Positions 1-8,617 of a DNA stretch of 64,000 bases are shown in pieces; position 1 is the stretch's first letter; every line of letters starts with the position of its first letter. This DNA comes from Leptolyngbyaceae cyanobacterium (GTDB taxonomy: Bacteria; Cyanobacteriota; Cyanobacteriia; Cyanobacteriales; Aerosakkonemataceae). The translations under genes and the position numbers were made by a program. The notes beneath the pieces are model-generated. The model saw only the letters and a program-made list of their open reading frames with translations. It searched no databases and was not told where the DNA came from. The stretch spans positions 62,001 to 126,000 of the forward strand of contig DATNQN010000071.1 in NCBI GenBank assembly GCA_036703985.1, in the 5' to 3' direction.

Positions 1-1
1 C

Positions 2-667
2 AAACTCATTTCAAGTATGCAAGTGGGAGTAGATCGCATCCGAGAAATCGTGGCATCTTTACGGAATTTTTCCCGGTTAGATCAAGCAGAAATGAAACCC
101 GTGAATGTTCATGATGGAATTGATAGCACTTTGATGATTTTGCATCATCGCTTGAAAGGAACGGGAGAACGACCAGAAATTAAAGTAATTAAAGAATATG
201 GAAATTTGCCATCAGTAGAGTGTTATGCAGGGCAATTAAATCAAGTATTTATGAATATTATCAGTAATGCGATCGATGCCATAGAAGAACAATCAGCACC
301 GGGCGTCATTACAATTAATACCGATGTAATTAATGCTCATCAAAAATCAGAGATACCTTCTCATATACTAATTAGTATTCGAGACAACGGTTCCGGGATT
401 TTAGAGGAAACCAGGAAACATTTATTTGATCCATTTTTTACCACCAAACAAGTAGGAAAAGGTACGGGATTGGGACTATCAATTAGTTACCAGATTGTGG
501 TAGAAAAGCATGGAGGCTTTATTAAATGTTTATCTAAACCGGGTGAAGGAGCGGAATTTTTGATTGAAATTCCCGTGAAGCCTACGGTGGCAAAAAAACT
601 TAAGCGTAATGGCGATCGCATCATCAATTTTCCGATTAATTCTCAAACATACAGCTATCCAATATAA
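2..667 (+). CDS. Sensor histidine kinase, C-terminal part (5' end outside window)
   Basis: The frame is open to the left edge, so the N-terminal sensor part and probably the start of the dimerisation helix are missing. Counting from the Met at 17, an RIREIVASLRNFSRLD segment typical of the helix after the phospho-acceptor His is followed by a HATPase domain: N box NIISNAIDA (N84), G1 box DNGSG (about 123-127), F box FDPFF (137-141) and G2 box GKGTGLGLS (148-156). These bind ATP for autophosphorylation. The conserved boxes are all intact, so the visible part looks functional. The input signal and the partner regulator cannot be told. The next intact gene, a lone receiver at 1236, is a possible partner, but a decayed kinase lies between them. 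Confidence 0.9.
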   Translation, partial: KLISSMQVGVDRIREIVASLRNFSRLDQAEMKPVNVHDGIDSTLMILHHRLKGTGERPEIKVIKEYGNLPSVECYAGQLNQVFMNIISNAIDAIEEQSAPGVITINTDVINAHQKSEIPSHILISIRDNGSGILEETRKHLFDPFFTTKQVGKGTGLGLSISYQIVVEKHGGFIKCLSKPGEGAEFLIEIPVKPTVAKKLKRNGDRIINFPINSQTYSYPI

Positions 668-737
668 AGAATCAAAACAGAAGATAGAAAACGTAAAGAA
701 ATTTAAAAAAAATCAACAAAATGTCAACATAATTTAT

Positions 738-1159
738 ATTAGAAGGAAAGCGACTTACATCGCTAATTAATGATGTTTAGATATTGCTAAAATGGAAGCT
801 AGTAAGATAAATTTGCATATGCGACAGTCTTCTATTGAGTAAATTATCAAGCGAGCGATCGCATCTACATCCGATCTTGGACAAGGTAATAGACTAGAAT
901 TGTACAAAGAGGTAAAATCAGACATACCAGAGTTTTGAGGCAAGCGCTTATGGCAATTCATGATTAACATGATTTCCAAAGCCGTTAAATTTATGAAAAA
1001 GGTGCGATCGCCTGTCGAGCAACTCTACAAGAAAATCATATTATCGTCAGCATTATAGTACGGGAATAGGTATTGCTACATCAAATCTATAAAAAGACTT
1101 TGAAAAGTTTAAGCCAATTGGCGATACCTTCACGGATCTACTTAAAGGACTAGAAAACG
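738..1159 (+). pseudogene. Decayed histidine kinase remnant (dimerisation helix to ATPase domain)
   Basis: No intact ORF, but reading the three plus frames together gives the order of a kinase core: EGKRLTSLINDV, frameshift, LDIAKMEASKINLHM, stop, AIASTSDLGQGNRLELYKEV..DIPEF, stop, MINMISKAVKF (degraded N box; functional versions read MINLISNAVKF), frameshift, GAIACRATLQENHIIVSII, frameshift, TGIGIATSNL (G1 box), stop, FEKFKPIGDTFTDLLKG (F box). At least three stops and three shifts are present. A strong Shine-Dalgarno-like AAGGAGG at 1174-1180 has no start codon at proper distance. The intact receiver at 1236 probably was its neighbour or partner. Assignment rests on motif recognition by eye. 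Confidence 0.75.
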
Positions 1160-1235
1160 TTTTTTGTATAGTTAAGGAGGAAATAACCAAAATAATCAAG
1201 GTGAAAATCTGTAAATTTTAGGTACAAGTATTACT

Positions 1236-1616
1236 ATGTTGAAAAAAGTATTGATTGCTGACGACGAACCTCATATCCGGATTCTGCTAGAGCAAACCTT
1301 AGAAGAATTAGAAGAAGAAGGAGTAGAATTACTAATTGCTGAGAACGGGGAGAAAGCTCTATTTCTGATTAAAAGAGAAAAACCGCAATTAGTTTTTTTA
1401 GATGTAATGATGCCTAAAATGAGCGGTTTTGAAGTTTGTCAAACCGTGAAAAAAGAATTATGTATGCAGGATGTTTTTATCATTATGCTAACTGCTAAAG
1501 GTCAAGAATTCGATAAACAAAAAGGTAATGAAGTTGGTGCAGATTTATACATGACAAAGCCTTTCGATCCAGATGAAGTACTAGAGAAATCGTGGGAAGT
1601 TTTGGGTTTAAATTAG
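1236..1616 (+). CDS. Single-domain response regulator (receiver only)
   Basis: A 126-residue protein consisting only of a receiver domain: acidic pair D9-D10, phospho-acceptor D56 in VFLDVMMP, T86 in MLTAKG and K108 in TKPF, so all switch residues are present. There is no output domain. It would act as a phosphorelay intermediate or by protein contact. It follows directly after a decayed kinase and may have outlived its partner; the truncated kinase at the window edge is another possible donor. Start chosen at the ATG giving a normal beta1 strand (KKVLIADD). Confidence 0.92.
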   Translation: MLKKVLIADDEPHIRILLEQTLEELEEEGVELLIAENGEKALFLIKREKPQLVFLDVMMPKMSGFEVCQTVKKELCMQDVFIIMLTAKGQEFDKQKGNEVGADLYMTKPFDPDEVLEKSWEVLGLN

Positions 1617-1818
1617 GAATTTAAGTAAAAATTCAAATATAATGGCTCGCAATTGAAATATGGTAGGAGTAAAAACTTTTATTTATATTAGCTGGGAAAA
1701 CTAGCTTTCTTTTATGTACAATACAAACTACCATACTCTCTTTATATAGGGTTACCCGATCGAGAGTAAACGGGAGTAAAATTTCATAAAAATTTGTTAA
1801 CTTATCAAGAATAAGCAA

Positions 1819-2136
1819 ATGGACTTATCAAAATCTTTTCTGGCAGACAATATAGCCTTCCTATTATCTGTTCCCCCTGAGAGTAATTTGGCTAAATTGT
1901 TAAGATTTTGTATAGCGATCGGATGGGATGAAAAAAATGCGGGCAAAAGCCCCGTAGAAATGGTTCGTGACCTCATGGAAGACCCAACTAATTTGCCTTA
2001 TTGGACGCGAGAAGTGATGGGACTGGACACGGAACATAGCGATCGAGAATGGATAGCATTGGGAGAAATGGGTATCAAAGACGCTAAAGAATTTATGAAT
2101 CAATTGTTCAAAGAATTGGAAAATTTGAAATTATAG
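1819..2136 (+). CDS. Conserved-looking hypothetical protein, 105 residues
   Basis: I do not recognise this family. The protein is acidic, mostly helical by composition, with no signal peptide or membrane segment. It starts MDLSKSFLADNIAFLL and has a Trp-rich middle (IGWDEKN, PYWTREVM, REWIALGEMG). Coding is plausible because the frame is fully open, begins with ATG and hydrophobic residues recur with helical spacing. It is convergent with the globin/pentapeptide gene, whose stop lies about 60 bases away on the other strand, and follows the lone receiver by 200 bases. No function can be assigned. Confidence 0.6.
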   Translation: MDLSKSFLADNIAFLLSVPPESNLAKLLRFCIAIGWDEKNAGKSPVEMVRDLMEDPTNLPYWTREVMGLDTEHSDREWIALGEMGIKDAKEFMNQLFKELENLKL

Positions 2137-2199
2137 TCAACCTTACAGATCTCTCTCCTTCATGATTTTTGCCCAGTCGAGGAGAGAGATTATAAAATT

Positions 2200-4128
2200 T
2201 TATTTATTCTCCGAACCATCAGGCATAATTGCGCCTTCTAAATTAGTACCGTTTAAGTTGGCATCTTCTAAATTAGCCCCACTCAAGTTAGCTTCACTTA
2301 AATTGGCAGCACTCAAATTAGCGCCTTTAAAGTCGGCACCACTCAACAGAGTACCGCTCAAATCTGCGCCAAGTAAGTTAGCACCAACAAAGTTACAACT
2401 AGCCATTTTAGAATTTTTTAACTTAGCAAAACTCAGATTGGCGCGACTAAAATTAACGCGAGTAAGACTGGCAAAACTCAAATCAGCACGATTGAGATTA
2501 GCGCGAGTGAAGTTAGCTTCATCTAAATCTGCCTTACTGAAATCTGCTTCCGTTAACTCAGCTTGACTCAGATCGATCTTTTCTAACTTTGCACCGTTAA
2601 CTTTTACCCCTCTCAGAGAAACAGCATCTTTATTCAAATCTTGCAGTGCCATTAACCTAGCATAGCTAACCTCTACCCCTTCTGCTCCATCTATGATGCT
2701 CCAAGCTTGGTAGTGAGATTGTTTTCTTCGTTCGGGAATCTCTTTAATAAACAGAATCAAAGCCAACACGACACTGATTGCATCAGCACTTTCGAGAATT
2801 TTTGCAAGCCAAGAATTTTCATCAGTTATTAATACAAGTACGATCAGCACCAAAGCTACAATACCAGCAATTGCCCATGTCGGTAATTCCCAAAACGATT
2901 GGATTAACTTTGCTCTAACAATAACTAAATTTTCCTGTGATTGTTTTAGCGTTACTCCTTCTTTGAAAACAGATGTCAACTTTTCAATCTGTGCTTGCAC
3001 TTGAACTTTAATTTGTGCAAATTTTTGATTAATTAAATCAATCTGGAAATCGGGATATTTTTCTTTATTGACTGCTGCCACTCCTGCAATGTTAGTGTTA
3101 GAAGAAGCCGGCACTGTCTGGGATGGCACGGGGGAATTTACATAACCCGCACCTTCTAACATTACATTAGTAATCGCGCTATAAGCATCAACCCAAGCTT
3201 GCTTAACTTCTGTTGTCCAATCTTCCTTGAGATGTGTTTCAAAACTTTTCAGCAAAGCTTCACCAACTAATGGGTAATATTCTGCTATAGTCCCGTAACC
3301 AACGTGCCTAGCTCCTAAATCTTGCAGAACTGCTTTAAGCACTTCTGGCTTGCGTAAGCTTTCTACTACTAGTACCAAAGCAGAAATCAGCTTTTTTCGC
3401 TGCTTCTTCATATCGGTAGTAGAAAATAATGGTTTTACGCTGGGATTAGCTGAAAATAGATTTTCATAGAAACTAGCGGCAAATTCCTCCGCTTGAGGCT
3501 TGATTTTGGCAAAACTACTTTCAAGTAATTCTACAGATAAAGCGCTTGATTGCTGCGGCGTTGGTGTTGCTAGTTGCGCTGCTGGAGATACTGATAGAAC
3601 TGGTGCTGACTGTTTTACTGGGACAACAGTTTCTAATGTTTGTGGTGTAACTGGTATTGTCGAGACTTTTTCCTCAGTGGGGGAAGGTTTTGGCGGTGTC
3701 TCTAATGCCGAAGATAGTGGTGGATAACCAGCACCTTCAAACATGATGTTAGTAATTGCATCATAAGCATCCATCCACGCTTGCTTGACTTCGACTGTCC
3801 AATCTTCCTTTAAATACTGCTCGAATGTAGTCAGTAATGCTGCACCTACTAATGGATAATATTTAGGGATCGCCCCGTAAGAGATGTGTCTAGATCCCAA
3901 ATCTTGCAGAACTGCTTTGAGTACTTCTGGCTTCCGTAAACTTTCTACTATTAATACTAAAGAAGCTAGCAGCTTTTTTTGCTGTTTCTTCATATCGGTA
4001 GTAGAAAATAAAGGTTTTACTCTGGGATTGGCTGCAAATAGGTTTTCGTAGAAACTAGCTGCAAATTCATCTGCTTGAGGTTTAATCCGTGCGAAACTGT
4101 TTTCTAAAATTTCAACTTGCAAAGGCAT
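2200..4128 (-). CDS. Membrane protein with two globin domains and C-terminal pentapeptide repeats
   Basis: 642 residues with an unusual domain order. Globin 1 (about 1-135) and globin 2 (about 197-329) are both of the flavohemoglobin-like type, each with a B10-type Tyr (Y27, Y221 in FYENLF), an E7-type Gln (Q49, Q243) and a proximal F8-type His (H81, H275 in the DLG-x-RH-x-x-YG motif). By hand count the two are about 78% identical, so the duplication is recent or maintained by conversion. A Pro/Thr-rich linker separates them. Then come a basic, coiled segment (365-410), two hydrophobic segments (about 417-434 and 446-463), and a right-handed beta-helix of A(D/N)Lxx pentapeptides (about 505-633) ending GAIMPDG. 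No FAD or NAD reductase domain is present. A haem-based O2, NO or redox sensor on a membrane is a reasonable inference; substrate and partner are unknown. Confidence 0.88.
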   Translation of the reverse strand: MPLQVEILENSFARIKPQADEFAASFYENLFAANPRVKPLFSTTDMKKQQKKLLASLVLIVESLRKPEVLKAVLQDLGSRHISYGAIPKYYPLVGAALLTTFEQYLKEDWTVEVKQAWMDAYDAITNIMFEGAGYPPLSSALETPPKPSPTEEKVSTIPVTPQTLETVVPVKQSAPVLSVSPAAQLATPTPQQSSALSVELLESSFAKIKPQAEEFAASFYENLFSANPSVKPLFSTTDMKKQRKKLISALVLVVESLRKPEVLKAVLQDLGARHVGYGTIAEYYPLVGEALLKSFETHLKEDWTTEVKQAWVDAYSAITNVMLEGAGYVNSPVPSQTVPASSNTNIAGVAAVNKEKYPDFQIDLINQKFAQIKVQVQAQIEKLTSVFKEGVTLKQSQENLVIVRAKLIQSFWELPTWAIAGIVALVLIVLVLITDENSWLAKILESADAISVVLALILFIKEIPERRKQSHYQAWSIIDGAEGVEVSYARLMALQDLNKDAVSLRGVKVNGAKLEKIDLSQAELTEADFSKADLDEANFTRANLNRADLSFASLTRVNFSRANLSFAKLKNSKMASCNFVGANLLGADLSGTLLSGADFKGANLSAANLSEANLSGANLEDANLNGTNLEGAIMPDGSENK

Positions 4129-4414
4129 TTTGGAATCCCTGATATTTACAATATAAATTAGAAAGTTTTTTCCATTTTATAGAGATTTTTGACCAATATG
4201 AAGTACAGATTGACTGGGGACGGCTTTTAGAAATAATTTGTGGATTTGAAACAAAAATTTCAGGCCAAACCGCTCTCTACAATAATAACTTCTTCAAGTA
4301 GTATAAATTTTCTAGACTTTTTATAAATGGCTAATTTATTTATACTAAAATTCTGAATTGATTATTCATTGTTTATCAAATTTGACAATAATTAACAAAC
4401 AGATAATAATCTAT

Positions 4415-5002
4415 TTAACTATGAATTCTCGGTTCTGGGTGAAGAGTAGCCAATAAATTGCTTTCGGCGATCGCTAACTCCTCCAGTCGCTCCATCACCC
4501 GATCGCGATCGAAATAAGTATCGGCCAAAATCCAATAAATGCCGTAGTGACGCGCCTCGGAAGCCATTAAACTCTGATAAAATTCCGCCAACTCCCGATC
4601 GGGACAATGAACGGCTAACAAACCCAACCTTTCGTGGCTCCGCGCCTCAATTAAACCGCAGACTAACAAAGTATCCAACAACCGCATCGGTTCGTCGCGG
4701 CGAATTTGGGCGTTTAAATCAGCACCGTAGGGAGGTGCGGCTAGTGGGCCAAGACTAACTCCCCGTCGTTCCAACCACTGATTAACCAACTCGAAGTGTT
4801 CCAATTCCTCCCGTGCGATCGCCGTCAGCATCCGCACCAGCTTAGTATTAGAAGGATAGCGAAACATCAAATTTAACGCTACGCCAGCCGCTTTGCGTTC
4901 GCAGTGAGAGTGATCCAACAAAATTACATCCAGGTTAGCGATCGCCTGCTCTATCCATTCCGACTTAGTAGGCTGCTTGAGAGCGTTAATCACGGGAAAC
5001 AT
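4415..5002 (-). CDS. miaE: tRNA-(ms2io6A)-hydroxylase MiaE-like diiron enzyme
   Basis: 195 residues, the usual length of MiaE. The family is a ferritin-like diiron monooxygenase that hydroxylates the isopentenyl group of ms2i6A at position 37 of tRNAs, using O2. Candidate metal ligands are visible in the expected order: E35 (SHCERKAAG), E66-x-x-H69 (REELEHFE), E119 (LIEARSHERL) and E149-x-x-H152 (SEARHYG). It stands alone between the globin/pentapeptide gene on the same strand (287 bases) and a divergent phosphatase gene. The ATG at 5002 gives the standard N-terminus. Confidence 0.9.
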   Translation of the reverse strand: MFPVINALKQPTKSEWIEQAIANLDVILLDHSHCERKAAGVALNLMFRYPSNTKLVRMLTAIAREELEHFELVNQWLERRGVSLGPLAAPPYGADLNAQIRRDEPMRLLDTLLVCGLIEARSHERLGLLAVHCPDRELAEFYQSLMASEARHYGIYWILADTYFDRDRVMERLEELAIAESNLLATLHPEPRIHS

Positions 5003-5152
5003 TTAAAATCACCATCAGCGCATTTTTTTTGGATCGAAGGCATAATTAAAAATAACAGGGTGTTAACATCTTTGCCTATTATCCTTCTGTTGATTTAGCC
5101 GATCTAGGCTAACAATAAACTTTAATTTCCAATTTTTTGCCACAGAACGCCG

Positions 5153-5896
5153 ATGAGCGAATCTACCAACCGACGCATCATTATCGGTGATGTGCACGGT
5201 CACTATGACGGATTGATGACCTTGTTAGAAGCGATCGCTCCCGGATCGGAGGATCGAGTATATTTTTTAGGAGACTTAATCGATCGAGGGCCACAAAGTT
5301 GTCAAGTTGTCGAATTTCTCCTCACTAGCTCCTACACTTGCTTACTGGGTAATCACGAGCAGTTATTGCTAGACAGCTTTGTTAACGAAAAAATCCGCTC
5401 TCCCATCTTACAAGTTTGGCTTTATAGCGGTGGGGCTGCCACGATCGCCAGCTATGCAGAGTCCCGCATTCCCTCGGAACATTTAGACTGGATGCAAACC
5501 CTACCCACTCATTTAGACTTAGGTGACCTCTGGTTGGTTCACGCCGGAATTCACCCGCAAATACCCTTAGCAGAACAAACTGCCGACCAATTTTGCTGGG
5601 TGCGAGATGAATTCCACAGCATGACACAACCTTATTTTCCCGACAAACTGATTATCACCGGTCACACCATCACCTTTACTTTACCGAGTGTTTCCCCCGG
5701 CAAAATCGCCCAAGGGCAGGGTTGGCTGGACATCGATACTGGTGCGTATCACCGAAAAAGCGGCTGGTTAACCGGATTAGACATTACCAATCAAATCGTT
5801 TATCAAGTTAACGTATTCGATCGCCACGTCCGTACCCTACCCCTAGAAAAAGCGATCGCGCGGATCGAGCCAACCGAAGTACTTGCTCGTCATTAG
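5153..5896 (+). CDS. PPP-family metallophosphatase (serine/threonine phosphatase-like)
   Basis: 247 residues with the PPP metal-centre motifs: GDVHGHYD (D13, H15), GDLIDRG (D41), GNHE (N67, H68) and a late GHT motif (ITGHTITF). These residues bind two divalent metals and cleave phosphoesters. The protein resembles bacterial Ser/Thr/Tyr phosphatases or ApaH-like enzymes; the substrate (phosphoprotein or dinucleotide) cannot be decided. It is cytoplasmic with no signal peptide. Its stop overlaps by four bases the stop of the convergent M48 protease gene. A second, more distant PPP gene lies at 20542. Confidence 0.88.
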   Translation: MSESTNRRIIIGDVHGHYDGLMTLLEAIAPGSEDRVYFLGDLIDRGPQSCQVVEFLLTSSYTCLLGNHEQLLLDSFVNEKIRSPILQVWLYSGGAATIASYAESRIPSEHLDWMQTLPTHLDLGDLWLVHAGIHPQIPLAEQTADQFCWVRDEFHSMTQPYFPDKLIITGHTITFTLPSVSPGKIAQGQGWLDIDTGAYHRKSGWLTGLDITNQIVYQVNVFDRHVRTLPLEKAIARIEPTEVLARH

Positions 5897-6762
5897 CTTC
5901 TGCGGGAAACCGGCACCAAGGGCCGGATATTGGCCCTATATGAAGCTTGGTTTAACCCTTCGCCTACCGTAGCGCGGGTAGGATCGAGCTCCTTTTCCAA
6001 CGCCGCAATTCGGTCTTGCGTAGCGGGGTGAGTACTTAAAAAGCTGGGAGGAGAACCGCCTTGCTCCAACAATTTTTCCATAAAAGAAACGATCGCCGAT
6101 TGAGCGTAGCCAGCCTTAGTGATAGTTTGCAAAGCTCTTCGATCTGCTTCTAACTCATCCTTGCGACTTCTAGGACGATCGAGCGCCAACTGCAAACCAA
6201 GTTGTACCGCCGTACTACCGTTCAATCCAGCCGCACTAGCCAACCCTCGTGAAATCGCCGTTTGGCGCATTTGTTCTACCATATGACGGCTGGCAATATG
6301 ACCCACTTCATGGGCTAACACGCTAGCCAATTCAGCTTCATTCTCCGCCGTCCGTAACAATCCGGTGGTAACGTAAACATAGCCGCCCATCGTCGCAAAA
6401 GCATTCACGTTATTATCTTGCACCACTTGAAAGGTGTAAGGAATGCCCGGACGATCGCTAGCTGCGGCAATCCGCTGACCCACCTCATCCACATATGCGT
6501 TTACTTGGCGATTAGTGTAAAGCCGAAATTCTTGTCCCACTAATCCAGCATTAATCTGCTGACCGATCTGAACTTCTTGGCGATCCGATATATTAGACAA
6601 CTGAATGACTTGAACTCCCCGCAAAAGCAAGTCTCGCCAAGGAACTGCCGGCGTGGGGTGAGGTGTAGCTACCAACACGCTCACCGCTACTACCAAGGAA
6701 AGTAAAGGATAAAACCAGCGACGAGGAAAAAGATCGGAAAATATAAACTTGAAGTTGAACAT
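5893..6762 (-). CDS. M48-family zinc metalloprotease, exported
   Basis: 289 residues. Residues 15-35 form a hydrophobic signal or anchor segment, so the enzyme works outside the cytoplasmic membrane, probably the periplasm. The zinc site is HEVGH (H151, E152, H155) with the third ligand E203 in the E-L-E-A-D motif. This matches the BepA/Oma1-like subgroup, which degrades misfolded envelope proteins. Length is short for BepA because no C-terminal TPR domain is present, a common cyanobacterial form. The ATG at 6762 places the signal peptide correctly. It is divergent from the DUF4330-like gene across a 344-base spacer. Confidence 0.92.
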   Translation of the reverse strand: MFNFKFIFSDLFPRRWFYPLLSLVVAVSVLVATPHPTPAVPWRDLLLRGVQVIQLSNISDRQEVQIGQQINAGLVGQEFRLYTNRQVNAYVDEVGQRIAAASDRPGIPYTFQVVQDNNVNAFATMGGYVYVTTGLLRTAENEAELASVLAHEVGHIASRHMVEQMRQTAISRGLASAAGLNGSTAVQLGLQLALDRPRSRKDELEADRRALQTITKAGYAQSAIVSFMEKLLEQGGSPPSFLSTHPATQDRIAALEKELDPTRATVGEGLNQASYRANIRPLVPVSRRS

Positions 6763-7106
6763 AACAAACTAAGTTGAGCAAAAAATTAACTTGGTAACCT
6801 TTCCGGAGGAAGGCTGAGTGGATGAAGTTTATAGAACAGACGCATTTTTAGGAATTCAGGTTGCATGATGGCTGGTTTCGATGGTAGTAACCTTCTACCT
6901 TGAGAACCATTGCGATCTTTACCATTAACTCACCAAGATGAAACCGGATTCTCTAGCTCGATCGCCTTTGGTTCCCCATTGTTTCACAAATATTGTGGTA
7001 CGCTGGCATCTGTTTAATTAGTCAGTCAATTTTTCAAATAATTGGCCGATCGCTATTTCTTCCCCAACCAAAACAACTTTCTCCTTTCGCAACAGACAAA
7101 ATCTCC
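6763..7106. other. Divergent spacer, M48 protease / DUF4330-like gene
   Basis: This 344-base spacer must hold the promoters of both divergent genes. I see no small gene, no repeat family and no strong hairpin except a short CTTTCC-GGAGG-AAGG fold near 6800. An in-frame extension of the downstream gene back to 6993 is possible but lacks a convincing ribosome site. Confidence 0.4.
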
Positions 7107-7637
7107 ATGAAAAAAATTCTCGATTCTCAAGGTCGCTTGTTCGGTAAAATCAGCATCCTCGATTTAGGTGCAGCTTTAGTGATTTTGCTGGTTATATTAG
7201 GCATCTTTTTCTTTCCCGGTACTTCCGGTTCTGTCGCGCAACTGGGCGTTACCACTAAACCAATTGAGGTCGATTTGGTAGTCCGAGGATTGAGTATCCG
7301 CGAACCCCAAAATTTAATCAAGGAATTTCAAACCAAACAGAAAACCAATATTATTATTCGCAATCAACCCTACGCTAACGTTGGCATCAAAACAGTCAGA
7401 GAATTGCCCAGAACCGTCCTCATTCCTCAACCGGATGGTTCTGTCAAAGCACTTCCCGATCCTAGAAAAGATAATTTCAGCACTGATTTGCTGATTACTT
7501 TAGCTGGCAAAGCTCAAATTACCGAAAATGGCCCTGTTTTCGGTAATAACAAAGTCAAAGTTGGAACACCAATTGAATTGGAAGGATTCGATTATAATTT
7601 CAATGCCAGCGTGATTGACGTGCGGATTAAAGAGTAG
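7107..7637 (+). CDS. DUF4330-like single-pass membrane protein
   Basis: 176 residues from the ATG at 7107. An upstream in-frame start at 6993 would add 38 residues that look non-coding, so it was not used. The sequence starts MKKILDSQGRLFGKISILD, followed by a transmembrane helix (about 20-37) and a predominantly beta, exported domain with repeated short strands (IEVDLVVRGLS, KVGTPIELEG). This layout matches the cyanobacterial DUF4330 family, of unknown function. It ends 75 bases before a convergent hydrolase gene. Family assignment is by memory of the N-terminal motif and is moderately sure. Confidence 0.75.
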   Translation: MKKILDSQGRLFGKISILDLGAALVILLVILGIFFFPGTSGSVAQLGVTTKPIEVDLVVRGLSIREPQNLIKEFQTKQKTNIIIRNQPYANVGIKTVRELPRTVLIPQPDGSVKALPDPRKDNFSTDLLITLAGKAQITENGPVFGNNKVKVGTPIELEGFDYNFNASVIDVRIKE

Positions 7638-7711
7638 GAAGCCAGCTTAGTTGAGGCAGCAGGGGCTGGGGACAAGGGGAGAAAGAATAAAATCGGTATT
7701 TCAACTTAAAA

Positions 7712-8617
7712 TTAATTCAATTCCTGCAAAAAACGGCGGATTAACCCGATTGTCACGGCTGGCAGTTCGAGTTGCGGCGTTAATCCCACATCTTCTAAAT
7801 GTTGGAAAAATCGGATCGCTTGGGGATTCAATTTAGCCAATCTTTCACCAATTTCTGGCCCCGTAAACTGCGACTTTTTACCCCAAATTAATGCCGTTGG
7901 TACGGTTAATTGGGGAATATATAATGACAGATCGAAACTCAAATCTCCTCGCACGAAAGAAAGTGCGGCATATTCGGCATTTTCTTCTAAAGCCGATGCT
8001 AAATAAGCATCGACTATTTCATCGTAAACTCGACCCGGATCGGCGAATTGACGTTCTTCTAAAAAAGTTCTAATGGCGTTACGGTTGGCTACTCCCAAGT
8101 TATAAATTAGCCGATCGACGATCGGAACGCTCACCACTTGAGCGAATAAGCTATTGGCATAATTTTGACCGAAATCTGCTAGTCCAGCCGCCGTCGTCAA
8201 AATCAAACACTGAAATAATTCCGGGCGATCGATCGCTACTCTGATCGTAAAAGCCGCCGTCAGAGAAGAAGCAACTACCGACACCGGCCCGTGACAAGTT
8301 TGTTCGATAAACTCGGTTATGGTAGTCAGATAATCTTCAATTCGGTAACTGCGGGCGGGGTGATTCGAGCGACCCCAACCAATTAAGTCCGGTGCTAAAA
8401 TGCGGTACTCACAAGCAAATGCCGGATAAACTTTAGACCACTCGTAAGCAGAGGAACCCCCACCAAAACCATGTAAAAACACTAATATGGGCAATTCTTT
8501 TTCTGTATTCTCTGCAACCTTAGACTGCTGCCATAACTCCCCTTGAGCGGTGTAATAAACCATTCTCCCCAAGGAAGTCATTACTGAACTTTGTTCAAAG
8601 CCGGGTGGTTGAAACAT
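7712..8617 (-). CDS. Alpha/beta-hydrolase fold protein
   Basis: 301 residues with an alpha/beta-hydrolase layout: oxyanion-hole HGFGGG (about 50-55), a PDLIGWGRS turn (about 95) and a nucleophile elbow in VVASSLTA, where the usual G-x-S-x-G is replaced by A-S-S-L-T. The departure from the Gly-rich elbow is common in some plant and cyanobacterial homologs but makes the catalytic role less certain. A C-terminal His is not obvious, as the final region reads FFQHLEDVG. No signal peptide. Substrate unknown; esterase, lipase or haloperoxidase-like names would be guesses. Confidence 0.85.
   Translation of the reverse strand: MFQPPGFEQSSVMTSLGRMVYYTAQGELWQQSKVAENTEKELPILVFLHGFGGGSSAYEWSKVYPAFACEYRILAPDLIGWGRSNHPARSYRIEDYLTTITEFIEQTCHGPVSVVASSLTAAFTIRVAIDRPELFQCLILTTAAGLADFGQNYANSLFAQVVSVPIVDRLIYNLGVANRNAIRTFLEERQFADPGRVYDEIVDAYLASALEENAEYAALSFVRGDLSFDLSLYIPQLTVPTALIWGKKSQFTGPEIGERLAKLNPQAIRFFQHLEDVGLTPQLELPAVTIGLIRRFLQELN

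Noticed and set aside
1633-1818. Minus-strand frame of 61 residues between the receiver and the 105-residue gene
   Set aside because: AT-rich chance frame without ribosome site or motif.
2162-2566. A plus-strand frame of 134 residues rich in L-A-K repeats
   Set aside because: It is the antisense reading of the pentapeptide repeats of the globin fusion gene; regular codons create long open frames on both strands.
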